From positions 62,001 to 126,000 of the forward strand of contig JAEZCE010000086.1 of NCBI GenBank assembly GCA_023429995.1: 64,000 bases of DNA. Direction: 5' to 3'. Shown piece after piece: positions 8,474 to 17,935 of the stretch. The translations under genes were made by a program, and so were the position numbers. The stretch is from Bacillota bacterium. Its GTDB lineage: Bacteria > Bacillota > UBA4882 > UBA8346. Each line of letters opens with the position of its first letter. Position 1 is the stretch's first letter. The notes beneath the pieces were generated by a model. The model was not told where the DNA came from. It searched no databases and saw only the letters and a list, made by a program, of their open reading frames with translations.

Positions 8474-8995
8474 ATGCCGGGTTTATATAATGCAGGATTT
8501 ACAGTGGCTAAGCGAATGCTCGGTGTGAGGTTGGACCCATTTTCAGGTTATAATTTTTTGGTCGAAATTGACGGGATCATTGCCGGCGGATTTAGCGAAA
8601 TCTCCGGTATGAACATGGAGACCGAAGTGGAGCGGAGAACTTTCGGCGGGGAAAATAACATCGAATACAAGTTCGTTACCAGGAGCAAATGCTCGGATTT
8701 GACTTTGAAGCACGGACTAACCGCATTGGATTTGCTTTGGGATTGGTATAGCGACGTGACCCAAGGGAAGATCGTCCGTAGAAACGGTTCGATTTATCTT
8801 TTGGATCATCTCGGAGTCCCCGCCATGTGGTGGGACTTCACCGAAGCTTATCCCATCAAATGGGAAGGCCCTAATTTAAACGCGGAGAGTAATGATGTCG
8901 CTTTTGAATCATTGGTTATTACCCATCATGGGTTATCCAAACCCCGGGCCAGCCAAATTGTTTCAGCAGCGGTCGCTGCGGCCCATGAACTATAA
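8474..8995 (+). CDS. Tail tube protein 2 (Pvc5/gp19-like)
   Basis: A 173-residue tube paralogue with FSGYNFLVEIDGIIAGGFSE, RRTFGGENNIEYKFVTR, LTLKHGLTALDLLWDWY and the terminal FESLVITHHGL, all typical of phage T4 gp19-like proteins. In PVC and Afp the paralogue at this locus position forms the first tube ring at the baseplate; that placement is inferred for this particle. A GGGAGGAGA site precedes the start. The N-terminal 20 residues (LYNAGFTVAKRMLGVRLDP) are an extension not present in tube 1. Confidence 0.94.
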   Translation: MPGLYNAGFTVAKRMLGVRLDPFSGYNFLVEIDGIIAGGFSEISGMNMETEVERRTFGGENNIEYKFVTRSKCSDLTLKHGLTALDLLWDWYSDVTQGKIVRRNGSIYLLDHLGVPAMWWDFTEAYPIKWEGPNLNAESNDVAFESLVITHHGLSKPRASQIVSAAVAAAHEL

Positions 8996-9022
8996 AGTTT
9001 ACGACAGTGTCGGAGCGTCCTG

Positions 9023-10102
9023 ATGAAGAATCGGAGTAAAATGAGTTGTCAAAACCAAATTAAATTTGTGGAAAATATTCTTTCCAAATACCGGTTGCGG
9101 ATCAACCGCCGGCAACTGCCGGATTTTATTTTCCGGCGGCCTTTTTGGCCCTTGAATCCGCTTCAACAGATGGACAATCAGAATTTTTGCAATCATTATC
9201 TCCAAATTCAGCTCCATTGTCACAGTAATTTCAATGAGGAAACCAACTGCTTTCTGGCCGCTAAAGGGACCATTCACCATGGGGCGGGAACATTCAAGTC
9301 GGCGCTGAAATCGCCGCAAGGAATCCGCAGCAACGAATGGGGAGCGTCAAAGCTTACCACCGTAATCCGGGACCGGATCATCCCAAGTGACCCGTCGGGT
9401 CAGAAAAAGAGCAATCCGGCAATCGTTTCCCCGCCTTGGAAATCGGCGCCGGATTTTCAACCGGCAACTATGGAAAATCCCCTCCGCCAATTGCCGGTTC
9501 GTAAAATTCTTAGCTGGAAGCCATATTTTAATTCCGGCAAATTTTGGGGCGGTCCACAGGCAGAAAGTTCAAAGCTCATTCAAGCGGGGAGCAAAAAGGA
9601 GTTTTGTCCGGCGCTACCCGTAATCCAAATACCGAAAATAGCGGCGCTAAAATCGAACCAATTGATTCATACCGTTATTTTGCCCGAAGTTCAAAATACA
9701 TTTCCGGTCAAGCCGTCGAGAAAGAATTCGTCGGTTTTTTCAAGAGAGCAATCTATTTACCGGACAGTCCCGGAAAAAACCGGTGGAAATTATTCCGAAT
9801 ATATTCCCGGCTTAGGGATGGGACTCTCCGGAACCATCCGGCGTCCCAAAACTGTCCTTTCAAAAAATGAATTTGTCTGGCGGAAAGCGGCGGATACCCC
9901 CGATAACCGAAAGAGAATCACGGATTCGCCGGACGCAGTTCAAACTACCGCCACGGTTTCAACAGCCGCTTCACGGTCGGGGTACTATCCGGACGGCAAA
10001 GAAGTAAAACCGGCGCCTGATCTTGATACCATTGTGGCTGCCGTTCTAAAGAGCTTAGCTAAAAGAATCGCAATCGAGAGAGATAAGAGAGGGCGTCGTT
10101 AA
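9023..10102 (+). CDS. Unrecognised basic, probably disordered eCIS locus protein
   Basis: A 359-residue protein I do not recognise. It is rich in Pro, Ser, Asn, Lys and Arg, with few predicted strands or helices, so most of it is likely disordered. The only ordered-looking part is the last 30 residues, a helix VAAVLKSLAKRIAIERDKRG. It lies between tube 2 and the LysM adaptor, the place occupied by the small Pvc6 gene in PVC loci. Its stop abuts the next ATG with no gap, so it is translated with the particle genes. The frame is chosen over two shorter overlapping frames because it is open for over 1 kb and is coupled to the next gene. A scaffolding or length-control role is possible but not shown. 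Confidence 0.7.
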   Translation: MKNRSKMSCQNQIKFVENILSKYRLRINRRQLPDFIFRRPFWPLNPLQQMDNQNFCNHYLQIQLHCHSNFNEETNCFLAAKGTIHHGAGTFKSALKSPQGIRSNEWGASKLTTVIRDRIIPSDPSGQKKSNPAIVSPPWKSAPDFQPATMENPLRQLPVRKILSWKPYFNSGKFWGGPQAESSKLIQAGSKKEFCPALPVIQIPKIAALKSNQLIHTVILPEVQNTFPVKPSRKNSSVFSREQSIYRTVPEKTGGNYSEYIPGLGMGLSGTIRRPKTVLSKNEFVWRKAADTPDNRKRITDSPDAVQTTATVSTAASRSGYYPDGKEVKPAPDLDTIVAAVLKSLAKRIAIERDKRGRR

Positions 10103-10723
10103 ATGCTGGAAAAAGCTAAAATTAAAGTGCTGGAAGGTCCTAATGCCAAAGAGATCGCGGTAATGTTCAACCCCAGTGATTACAACATCTCCAGTTTCAT
10201 TGCCAAACCCAAAGAGAGCAGCAGTTTTCAGTTTAATACCGTCTCTATCGGCGATTTCTCGGTTTCACTCTTTTTCGACACCTATGAAAACCAGTCCAAT
10301 CAAAATGTGAAAAGCGTCACTAAAGAGATTAGCGATTTGATTATGCCGGTAGTTGAAGGAAAAGATACCAAACGTCCGCCGATTTGCCTTTTTGTCTGGG
10401 GGGATTTTTGCTATCAAGGGATTGTCACCCAAGTTGATCAAAAATTCACGATGTTTTTGGAGAATGGTACGCCGGTCCGCTCGACTTTGGATCTCACCTT
10501 CACACCTTATATCTCCCAGGAGTTGGACAAGAAACTTAAAGCCAAGGAAGCCTGCAGAAAATTGTGGATGGTGAAAAGCGGGGACCGGCTGGATCTGATT
10601 GCCTATCATGCCATGAGAGATCCGATGCTATGGCCTGAAATCGCCACTGTGAATGGAATAACCGATCCGTTGGCCTTTCCGGCCCAAGCGGATATCGGCC
10701 GGTCGATTATTATTCCGGATTAA
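10103..10723 (+). CDS. LysM-containing baseplate/tube adaptor (Pvc7/Afp7-like)
   Basis: A 206-residue protein with an N-terminal domain (KVLEGPNAKEIAVMFNPSDY) typical of contractile injection system tube-adaptor proteins and a C-terminal LysM-like module (MVKSGDRLDLIAYHAMRDP, LWPEIATVNGI, GRSIIIPD). Homologues such as Pvc7 and T4 gp53 link the inner tube to the baseplate hub. Here LysM probably acts in protein assembly rather than peptidoglycan binding. It starts immediately after the previous stop. Confidence 0.92.
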   Translation: MLEKAKIKVLEGPNAKEIAVMFNPSDYNISSFIAKPKESSSFQFNTVSIGDFSVSLFFDTYENQSNQNVKSVTKEISDLIMPVVEGKDTKRPPICLFVWGDFCYQGIVTQVDQKFTMFLENGTPVRSTLDLTFTPYISQELDKKLKAKEACRKLWMVKSGDRLDLIAYHAMRDPMLWPEIATVNGITDPLAFPAQADIGRSIIIPD

Positions 10724-10739
10724 TTCGAAGGGGTTGAAG

Positions 10740-11786
10740 ATGACAAGTACGGTTACAGCTCCATTTTTCAAAATGACATTAAACGGCAGCGAAATCAGCG
10801 GGGATCTGTTGGCAGCCATCGAGCAGGTCACTCTGGAAGATGAAATCAACCTGCCGGTGATGTTTAGCATCAAACTAAGTATCGTCGATTTTAAGCTAGG
10901 CCAATGGCGGGGGATTGATCTCCAAACCTTTAAAGTGGGCGATGTCATTAAGCTATACATGGGCATGGACAGCTCGGACCTGATGGTCACCGGTGAAGTA
11001 ACGAACTTACAGATCCATTTCGGCGAGTACTCGGTGATGGAAGTTCGGGGTTACGACCGGTTGCGCCGGTTGCAAATGGGAACCGACAGCCGTTCTTTTA
11101 AAAATATGAAGGACAGCGATATTGCGGTAACCATTGCCGGGGATATGGGATTGACTTCCCAAGTTCAAGATAGCGGTACGGTTCATCCTTACATGTTTCA
11201 AAACAATCAAAGCAATTACGATTTTTTGTTGGAACGGGCCAAGCGGCTCGGTTATGAGATTGCAGTGAATGACAAAACATTTTACTTTGTCAAATCACAT
11301 CTGAATAACTCACCGGAACTAAAATTGGAGTATGGTTACGGTCTTAATGAATTCGATATTGAGATGCAAGCCCTGACTGAAGGTAATCAAGTCGAGGTCA
11401 GAGGTTGGGACATTAAAAATAAAAAGGAAATTACCGCTTCCGCCGGAGATGGTTCCGAAAATACCCTGATGGGCGGGAAAGAATCAGGATATAAAATAAC
11501 TAAACAAGCCTTTGGCAGCTCCGGGCATTTAATACCTTATTTGAACTTAAAAGATGCCGCGGAAGCCGAGACCGTTGCCAAAGCTAATTATAACCTGAAT
11601 CTGCAAGAATTTATCACCGGTGAGGGAATTTGTACCGGGAACAGCAAACTACGGTCCGGTAAAACCGTAAACATCACCGGACTCGGGGAACGGTTCAGCG
11701 GGATTTATTATCTGGTTTCCACCGTGCATACCATCGATGAACAAGGATATCAAACCAATATTAAAGTAAAGAGGACGGGAGCATGA
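10740..11786 (+). CDS. Baseplate hub protein, phage late control D (gpD/gp27-like; Pvc8 N-terminal part)
   Basis: A 348-residue hub subunit. The ATG at 10740 fits AAGGGG at 10728-10733; the TTG at 10734 would touch that site. Its pattern matches gpD/VgrG N-terminal domains: LEDEINLPVMFSIKL, a DVIKLYMGM strand, VRGYDRLRRLQMGT, YDFLLERAKRLGYEI, then FYLVSTVHTIDEQGYQTNIK. The trimeric hub bridges tube and spike. In PVC and Afp, hub and spike are one polypeptide (Pvc8/Afp8); here they are split into this gene and the next, overlapping by four bases (ATGA). Confidence 0.93.
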   Translation: MTSTVTAPFFKMTLNGSEISGDLLAAIEQVTLEDEINLPVMFSIKLSIVDFKLGQWRGIDLQTFKVGDVIKLYMGMDSSDLMVTGEVTNLQIHFGEYSVMEVRGYDRLRRLQMGTDSRSFKNMKDSDIAVTIAGDMGLTSQVQDSGTVHPYMFQNNQSNYDFLLERAKRLGYEIAVNDKTFYFVKSHLNNSPELKLEYGYGLNEFDIEMQALTEGNQVEVRGWDIKNKKEITASAGDGSENTLMGGKESGYKITKQAFGSSGHLIPYLNLKDAAEAETVAKANYNLNLQEFITGEGICTGNSKLRSGKTVNITGLGERFSGIYYLVSTVHTIDEQGYQTNIKVKRTGA

Positions 11787-12421
11787 ATTTTTTAAGGGAT
11801 TTGGAGAATCAGCCGAACTTGGCGGCCGGAATTTTCGGGGTGATGGTTGGGATTGTCACCAACAACCAGGATCCTGAAAAATTGGGCCGGGTCAAAGTGA
11901 AAATCCCCCGTTTGAGCGGCAGTGATGAATCCGATTGGACGAGAGTCGCCTCTTTGATGGCCGGTAAGGACCGGGGGACCTTTTTTCTGCCGGAGGTGGG
12001 TGATGAAGTATTGCTGGCTTTTGAAGGCGGCGATATCAGCCGACCTTATGTAATCGGAGCACTCTGGAACGGGGTTGATACCCCACCGGAAACCAACAGC
12101 GATGGTAAAAACGGCCTAAGATTCATTAAGTCCCGGAGCGGCCATCTAATCCGTTTTAATGACCAGGAAGGGTCCGAAAAGATCGAAATCATTGATAAAT
12201 CAGGTAAAAACTTAGTCACCATTGACTCTAAGACTAATAAATTAACTTTGTCCGCTGATGGCGATATCGAGATCAGCGCCGCCAAGGGGAAAGTAACCAT
12301 TCAAGCTAAGGAACTGGAGATTAAAACCACTGCGGGAGTTAAAATCGAGGCCTCTGCCGGCATGGACTTAAAAGCTTCCGGAAACATGACGGTTAAGGGC
12401 GCGATGGTGAATATTAATTAG
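11783..12421 (+). CDS. Baseplate spike protein (gp5/VgrG-like OB fold and beta-helix; Pvc8 C-terminal part)
   Basis: A 212-residue spike. Residues 15-105 form the gp5 OB-fold (GIVTNNQDPEKLGRVKVKIP, FLPEVGDEVLLAFEGGD, RPYVIGALWNG). The rest is a beta-helical needle of short repeating strands (DGDIEISAAKGKVTIQAKEL and similar). There is no lysozyme domain, unlike T4 gp5. The gene overlaps the hub gene by ATGA, so the hub and spike are translationally coupled halves of what is Pvc8 elsewhere. Confidence 0.94.
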   Translation: MNFLRDLENQPNLAAGIFGVMVGIVTNNQDPEKLGRVKVKIPRLSGSDESDWTRVASLMAGKDRGTFFLPEVGDEVLLAFEGGDISRPYVIGALWNGVDTPPETNSDGKNGLRFIKSRSGHLIRFNDQEGSEKIEIIDKSGKNLVTIDSKTNKLTLSADGDIEISAAKGKVTIQAKELEIKTTAGVKIEASAGMDLKASGNMTVKGAMVNIN

Positions 12422-12434
12422 GAGCGTGTTGATC

Positions 12435-12833
12435 ATGGGTCAACCGGCTGCAAAAAAAGGTGATCGAATTATGGCGGTTGATATTCATATTGAAATGGTT
12501 CCGGCAGCATCCGGAGCGCCGGTTCCAACCCCGCTGCCCAATCCGTTTCAGGGAATCATCGACGGCGCTTTGAGTTCCAATGTCAAGATTATGGGTAAAC
12601 CGGCGGCTACGGTCGGTTCCACCGCGACCAACACTCCGCCGCATATGCCTAGGAGCGGTCCTTTTCAAACACCGCCTTCAAATAAGGCGACGATTAAAAT
12701 GGGCAGCTCGACGGTGAAGATTAATGGAAAAATGGCTGCCCGGTGCGGTGACTGTGCCATGACTTGCAATGATCCGAGTGATCTCCGCGCCGGTCTGGTG
12801 AATGCGGCGGGAACAGTTTTGATAGGAGGTTAG
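12435..12833 (+). CDS. PAAR-like spike tip protein (Pvc10-like)
   Basis: A 132-residue PAAR-type protein that sharpens the spike. The ATG at 12435 is chosen because GGAG at 12421-12424 is too close to the earlier GTG and TTG. Features are the opening QPAAKKGD, a central proline-rich loop, MGKPAATVGS, VKINGKMAARCGD and LVNAAGTVLIGG. The CGDCAMTC cluster with nearby His residues could bind a metal ion, as PAAR tips do. It lies directly after the spike gene and before gp25, the conserved order. Confidence 0.9.
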   Translation: MGQPAAKKGDRIMAVDIHIEMVPAASGAPVPTPLPNPFQGIIDGALSSNVKIMGKPAATVGSTATNTPPHMPRSGPFQTPPSNKATIKMGSSTVKINGKMAARCGDCAMTCNDPSDLRAGLVNAAGTVLIGG

Positions 12834-12837
12834 GCAA

Positions 12838-13233
12838 ATGGCGGATGCTGATTTTTTGGGAAAAGGATGGCGCAATCCGGTAGGATTGGCGAATGGTTCG
12901 GTGGCGTATTCCCAAGGGGAGGAACTGATCCGGGAGTCGATCTTGATGATTCTCGGCACCGCCAAAGGAGAACGGGTGATGCGGCCGGAGTTCGGCTGCG
13001 GCTTAAACGAATTGGTCTTTGCGCCCAATAATACGGCCACCGCTTCATTAGCAATGTTTCATGTCAAAGAAGCGTTGCAAAAATGGGAACCCCGTATTGA
13101 TGTTAGTGAAGTTACGGTGAGCCGGGACTCGGAGGAAGGGAACCAGCTGAATATCGAGATCAGTTACCGGGTAAAAACCACTAATACCAAGGATAACTTG
13201 GTTTATCCGTTTTATTTGGAAGGTAAAAAATGA
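12838..13233 (+). CDS. Baseplate wedge protein gp25-like (Pvc9/Afp9-like)
   Basis: A 131-residue gp25/W-family protein with GWRNPVGLANGSVAYSQGEE, IRESILMILGTAKGERVMRP and FGCGLNELVF, the signature of the T4 gp25 EPR-like family. It nucleates sheath assembly on the baseplate. ATAGGAGG precedes the ATG, and the end overlaps the next gene by four bases (ATGA). Confidence 0.95.
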   Translation: MADADFLGKGWRNPVGLANGSVAYSQGEELIRESILMILGTAKGERVMRPEFGCGLNELVFAPNNTATASLAMFHVKEALQKWEPRIDVSEVTVSRDSEEGNQLNIEISYRVKTTNTKDNLVYPFYLEGKK

Positions 13234-16200
13234 GTAGTAAGCCATTGATCATCAAAGATTGCCGATACCAGAATTTTTATCAACAGGCACTGAAACTGGC
13301 GCAAGAATATTGCCCCGATTGGATGAATGCCTTTAAGTCGGAAGACTTAACGGACTTTAATCCGGAGGATCCGGGGATTGTCTTATTAAAACTATTCGCC
13401 CGGTTAAATGAAATGCTCAGCAGAGAGATCAACCGGATTCCCGATAAACATCAATTGGCGTTTTATGACTTCGTCGGCATGGATTATATTCCGGCGGCGG
13501 CGGCCCGGGTACCCTTGACTTTTCTACTTTCAGCCGGTAGCCGGGAAGCGGCAGTTCCGGAACGGGCCCAGATCGCCTCGTCTTTGCAGCCGACTATTAT
13601 TTATCAAACTACCGAAGCACTGACTGCAATTAATTTGAATATTGCCGCCGCTTATTCGGTCAATCCATGGCAGGATCGTTATACGGACCATTCAGTCGTT
13701 ATCAATGGCTCTGGGAATGATTTTTATATCTTCGGCGGCGATCCCAGCCAACAACCCATCCCGCGCCTGCTTTATCTGGCGGATGAAAGTTTTAACTTTA
13801 AAACCCCGACACAAATTACGGTTCATATGACGCTGATGACGTCCAATCAAAATACCAACAGCTACTTGGAAGATTTGAAAGACAACTTATTGCATGTATT
13901 CACGGCATGTACCGACGGTGAGGACAATCCCGTTGCATTTGAATTCGACGATCCAGATAAAACGATTGTCATTGAAGATTTGCTCCTGCCGCAATCGGAA
14001 ATAAACGCTGAATCCGGTTATTGGTTGGCATTGCGACCTGATCCGAAACTAACTGTCGCGGATTTGGCGACGTTGGGAATCACCAGCATCACTTGTGATA
14101 TTATGGCCAACAATATATTGCCGGATTTGTGTTCTGCGAATGACATCGTCGTTGATCTCAAGAAGGGTTTTGATCCATTCGGAGAAACACCGGAAATCGG
14201 AGACGCTTTTTATATCGGCAGTTCGGAAGTGTTCGCCGAGGCAGGCGCTACCGTTATTTTAACCTTCGATCTAACCGCCGGCGCCGGTGATGCCAGCCTA
14301 CAATGGCAATATTGGAACGGATTGGCTTGGATTGACTTTAGCTTTTCCAAGGATGAAACTAATAATTTCAGAACTTCGAAAACCGCCGATTCTAAAAATC
14401 CGGAGCTTACTTTTACCGGTTTCCCGAAGATCCCCGAGGATGAGCTGAACGGCGCCAAAAGTCGCTGGATCAGAGCGGTGATTGTCTCGGGCGGTTACGG
14501 ACATGCTGGAGAATACCAAGCTCCTGCATCATTGGATGGTATTTTAGAAAATGTTTTAAATCAATATATTACGGATCAAGATGATTTAGATAAAGCAATC
14601 AACGAATTGGAAGAGGCAGGAATCTTTTCGGGATACGTTTATAGCGAAGCCACCTATCAAGCGCCGCATATCAATAATATTACCCTTAGTTATACGGTTG
14701 CCGGCAAAAGTGTGGCGGAAGTTATCACTCAAAATGGCTTTGCATTTCAAACGATAGCAACTCCGGTTCCACTGGAAAATTCGTTTGCGCCGTTTCCGGC
14801 GCTTAACGAAACGAATCCCAGTTTTTATATCGGATTTAATGAATCATTCGGCAATTATCCTTTAAATTTATACTTCTCCTGTAAGGCCAAATTAAGCAGT
14901 GATACGTGCCAAATTGGCGATCCGAATGTGCCGAGCGATGAACAGACGGAGACCAGCGGTTTCCAGTGGTTTTATTTACAGGCCGGAAATAATTGGACCG
15001 ACTTGACAGTCGATGATGAAACGGAAAATTTCAGCGGCAGCGGGTTGGTAAAAACGATCATCCCGGTGAATATCGCTACAAGCAAGCTCTTCGGGCAGGA
15101 ATTATACTGGCTGAAAGTTAGCGCCAAAGATGGCTCAAAGTTTACTCCCTCGAAGTTAAGAGGGGTTTTTCCCAATACAGTCTGGGCCGAGCAGGCTGTA
15201 TCCATCACCGATGAGTTATTGGGCATGGGTATCGGCGAGGCCGGGCAGGAGCTATCTTTCGCGAACGGTTCGCTCCTGGCCGGCCAGGGGATTGAGATCC
15301 GGGAACCCGGAATTCCATCAACGGCGGAGATGGCGATCATTCATTCCGAAGAAGGAAGCGATGCTATCCGGTTGGTTTTAAATAACGCCGGAGACCTCAA
15401 CGAGGTCTGGGTACGCTGGCATGAAGTCAAAAATTTCACCCAGTCTACTCCGCTTAGCCGCCACTATTTATTGGACCGCAAGGCTGGAACCGTCAAATTC
15501 GGCGATGGATTGCGGGGGATGCTGCCGCCGATTGTCTCCAATAATATCGTGGCCCGGGAATATCAGAGCGGCGGGGGCCTCCAGGGTAATCAGGCAGAGA
15601 AGACCGTGACCGAATTAAAGACCGCGCTTGTCAATATTCAAAGCGTAACCAATTATGATGCCGCAGTGGGCGGTAAGGATTGTGAAGATAACCCAGCCTT
15701 TTTGGAACGGGCGCCGTCCAGCCTAAAAAATTACGACCGGGCGGTTACGCCGGATGATCTGGAGTCACTGGCGTTGGAATCATCTTCCGGCGTCGTCCGG
15801 GCCCGTTATGTGATGCCCGAAGGCGGCGAAATAGAGCAGGCTGATAATCATTTGATCCATATGGTGATTGCCACCGACACCGGAACCGATCCGCCTTCCA
15901 CCGATACCGGATTAGTGGCCTTGGTCCGTAATTACCTCCGGGAAAGGGCATTTGTGGGGATCAAAGATTGGATTCAGGTGCAAGGTGCGACCTACCGGCA
16001 GATTAAGGTGACGGCGACAGTGATTCCGAAATCGGTCTCCGATGGCGTCGCAGCGGAGGAGGGTGTGAAAACCGCTTTAAAAGCTTATTTTGATCCTTTC
16101 CGGGGCGGTTCGGATGGCACGGGCTGGCAGTTTGGACAGACCATCTACTTTTCCAAAGTGGCGGCTTTAATCGAAGAAACCGCCGGAATCAAATCGATGA

Positions 16201-16358
16201 CCAAATTGGTGATCACCAAAATAAGCGGTGAGAACGAAGATGAACAGATATTAGACGATCCCACCCAAGCGGGCAAGACGGTTTTGAGCCTTGAAAAAAC
16301 CGAATTACCTTACCCTGGGGATATGCTTGTAGAATTGAAATTGGATTCGGAGGTGTAA
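13230..16358 (+). CDS. Baseplate J-like protein 1 (Pvc11/Afp11-like)
   Basis: A 1042-residue baseplate wedge component. The N-terminus matches the family (DWMNAFKSEDLTDFNPEDPG, VLLKLFARLNEMLSREINRI). The central 350-650 region is a variable inserted domain with several beta-sandwich-like repeats that mention WQYWNGLAWIDFS and QWFYLQAGNNWTDL; the two related segments suggest a duplicated module. The C-terminal third has the gpJ core (KFGDGLRGMLPP, YQSGGGLQGN, RAVTPDDLESLALESS, VRARYV). It overlaps gp25 by four bases. It is the largest structural protein of the locus, as in other eCIS. Confidence 0.93.
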   Translation: MSSKPLIIKDCRYQNFYQQALKLAQEYCPDWMNAFKSEDLTDFNPEDPGIVLLKLFARLNEMLSREINRIPDKHQLAFYDFVGMDYIPAAAARVPLTFLLSAGSREAAVPERAQIASSLQPTIIYQTTEALTAINLNIAAAYSVNPWQDRYTDHSVVINGSGNDFYIFGGDPSQQPIPRLLYLADESFNFKTPTQITVHMTLMTSNQNTNSYLEDLKDNLLHVFTACTDGEDNPVAFEFDDPDKTIVIEDLLLPQSEINAESGYWLALRPDPKLTVADLATLGITSITCDIMANNILPDLCSANDIVVDLKKGFDPFGETPEIGDAFYIGSSEVFAEAGATVILTFDLTAGAGDASLQWQYWNGLAWIDFSFSKDETNNFRTSKTADSKNPELTFTGFPKIPEDELNGAKSRWIRAVIVSGGYGHAGEYQAPASLDGILENVLNQYITDQDDLDKAINELEEAGIFSGYVYSEATYQAPHINNITLSYTVAGKSVAEVITQNGFAFQTIATPVPLENSFAPFPALNETNPSFYIGFNESFGNYPLNLYFSCKAKLSSDTCQIGDPNVPSDEQTETSGFQWFYLQAGNNWTDLTVDDETENFSGSGLVKTIIPVNIATSKLFGQELYWLKVSAKDGSKFTPSKLRGVFPNTVWAEQAVSITDELLGMGIGEAGQELSFANGSLLAGQGIEIREPGIPSTAEMAIIHSEEGSDAIRLVLNNAGDLNEVWVRWHEVKNFTQSTPLSRHYLLDRKAGTVKFGDGLRGMLPPIVSNNIVAREYQSGGGLQGNQAEKTVTELKTALVNIQSVTNYDAAVGGKDCEDNPAFLERAPSSLKNYDRAVTPDDLESLALESSSGVVRARYVMPEGGEIEQADNHLIHMVIATDTGTDPPSTDTGLVALVRNYLRERAFVGIKDWIQVQGATYRQIKVTATVIPKSVSDGVAAEEGVKTALKAYFDPFRGGSDGTGWQFGQTIYFSKVAALIEETAGIKSMTKLVITKISGENEDEQILDDPTQAGKTVLSLEKTELPYPGDMLVELKLDSEV

Positions 16359-16361
16359 GGA

Positions 16362-17291
16362 ATGCCCTTGCAGTTACCGGAGTTGGATAGCCGTAATTTC
16401 CAAAGTTTGATGCAAGATATGATCGCTTCCATTCCAAAGTATTCCAAGGAATGGACCAACTACAACCCTTCCGAAGCCGGGATGATCTTGTTGGAACTCT
16501 TGGCCTGGGTAACGGAAAACTTGATGTATCGCACGAATTTGGTTCCGGATGAATCCTATTTAAACTTTCTGCAATTGGTGGCCGGTTCAAAACAAGCCGA
16601 TCAGGATGTGGATACGATTGAGGATGCCGCCCGGGACCGCCTTTACGGTTATCTCGATCAAGTTCAAGCCGCCTTTGAACGGGGCGAAAGACTGGATATC
16701 ACCGCGATCCAGGCGGAAGCGCAACGTTTTTTAAACTCCAAATTCCGTGCTGTGACCGAAGCGGATTTTAAAGAAATTATTTGCGAAAAATTTGACGATG
16801 TAAAACGGGTTGAGGTTTTATGCTCCGATCAGGATGCGATCGAAATTATTATTATTCCGAACGCGGACCCGGAGAAAAGGCCGGATATGAATGATTTATG
16901 TAAAAATGTGGCCGATTATTTGGAACCGCGGCTTTTGCTCGGAACGTTGTACCGGTTGCAACCCGCCCAATACCAGGAGCTTTCGTTACAGATCGAAGTA
17001 AATTACGCCGATGATTATCTGGCCAAGAAAGAAACCGTGGCCGCAGAATTGCGGGCCAAAATCAGCGGTTTTCTCAATAGCGTCAGCGGGGGCCCGGATG
17101 GCGCCGGTTGGCCCTACGGTATGGATCTGGTCGTCTATGATTTATATTATGTTGTGGATCAAGTTAAAGGCGTGAATATTAACGTTATCAATTATAAGAA
17201 CCCGGAGACTCAAAATTGGTATGCGTTAGACAAATTACCGGTTACGGGTTTAATTGATTTGTCGGAGATCGACATTAAGGAGATTTCATAA
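16362..17291 (+). CDS. Baseplate J-like protein 2 (Pvc12/Afp12-like)
   Basis: A 309-residue second wedge protein. Its N-terminus LPELDSRNFQSLMQDMIASI and NPSEAGMILLELLAWVTENL parallels baseplate J-like protein 1, and the core FRAVTEADFKEIICEKFDDV and PNADPEKRPDM are typical. It is much shorter than protein 1, lacking the inserted variable domain. The two proteins probably pair into the wedge around gp25. The spacing to the previous gene is three bases. Confidence 0.92.
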   Translation: MPLQLPELDSRNFQSLMQDMIASIPKYSKEWTNYNPSEAGMILLELLAWVTENLMYRTNLVPDESYLNFLQLVAGSKQADQDVDTIEDAARDRLYGYLDQVQAAFERGERLDITAIQAEAQRFLNSKFRAVTEADFKEIICEKFDDVKRVEVLCSDQDAIEIIIIPNADPEKRPDMNDLCKNVADYLEPRLLLGTLYRLQPAQYQELSLQIEVNYADDYLAKKETVAAELRAKISGFLNSVSGGPDGAGWPYGMDLVVYDLYYVVDQVKGVNINVINYKNPETQNWYALDKLPVTGLIDLSEIDIKEIS

Positions 17292-17293
17292 CG

Positions 17294-17905
17294 ATGAACC
17301 AACAAGCCCCCAGCAGTTATTTAAAGTATTTACCCGCAATCTTCGGAACGGATGCCGGCGGGGAATTTCTAGGACAATACTTGAATATTTTCGAGCAGGT
17401 ATTGACCGGACTTCATCAAAATCCGGATCTAATTCAATTCAGCCTAATTTTAAAGGATATCCCCGGTTATTTTACTCCTTATCAAGAACGGGACGAATTT
17501 GTCAACTGGCTGGCGTATTGGGTGGGACTGGTTTTAAAAGAAGAATGGGATCCTGCGCGCAAACAGGATATTATCGCCAATATCATTTCATTGTACCGCT
17601 TGCGCGGCACCAAATACGGGCTCCAACAATATCTCGATCTGTATACCGGCGGAGAAACAGCAGGGAGAAAGATAACCATCAGTGAAAAGCGCTCCTTATT
17701 TGTTGTTGGGGAGGTAGTGGTCGGCTCCACCAGTAGGGTTGGCAGCGGATATCCCTGGTATTTCGAGGTCAGTCTGGATTTACCGGCGGAGGATCCGGTT
17801 TTGGAAGATGGAGTGAAGGCAATTATTGAGCGGGAAAAGCCGGCCCATACTTATTATAAATTTTACGTAGTGATTGCGGGACGGAAAATCGATAAGACGG
17901 ACTAA
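17294..17905 (+). CDS. Phage tail protein, P2 gpI-like (TIGR02242-type baseplate component)
   Basis: A 203-residue protein with SYLKYLPAIF, YLNIFEQVLTGL, YFTPYQERDEFVNWLAYWVG, ANIISLYRLRGTKYGLQQYL and REKPAHTYYKFYV, which are hallmarks of the gpI-like tail protein family in eCIS and related phage tails. It is likely to connect the wedge to the fibre encoded next. Its ribosome binding site AAGGAG lies within the end of the preceding gene. Confidence 0.92.
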   Translation: MNQQAPSSYLKYLPAIFGTDAGGEFLGQYLNIFEQVLTGLHQNPDLIQFSLILKDIPGYFTPYQERDEFVNWLAYWVGLVLKEEWDPARKQDIIANIISLYRLRGTKYGLQQYLDLYTGGETAGRKITISEKRSLFVVGEVVVGSTSRVGSGYPWYFEVSLDLPAEDPVLEDGVKAIIEREKPAHTYYKFYVVIAGRKIDKTD

Positions 17906-17935
17906 AGGATATCTTAATATAAAGAGGTGTTGTCT

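Noticed and set aside
9387..9870. Two shorter plus-strand frames inside the disordered eCIS protein
   Set aside because: The long frame is open for more than 1 kb and abuts the next start; the shorter ones have no start signals.
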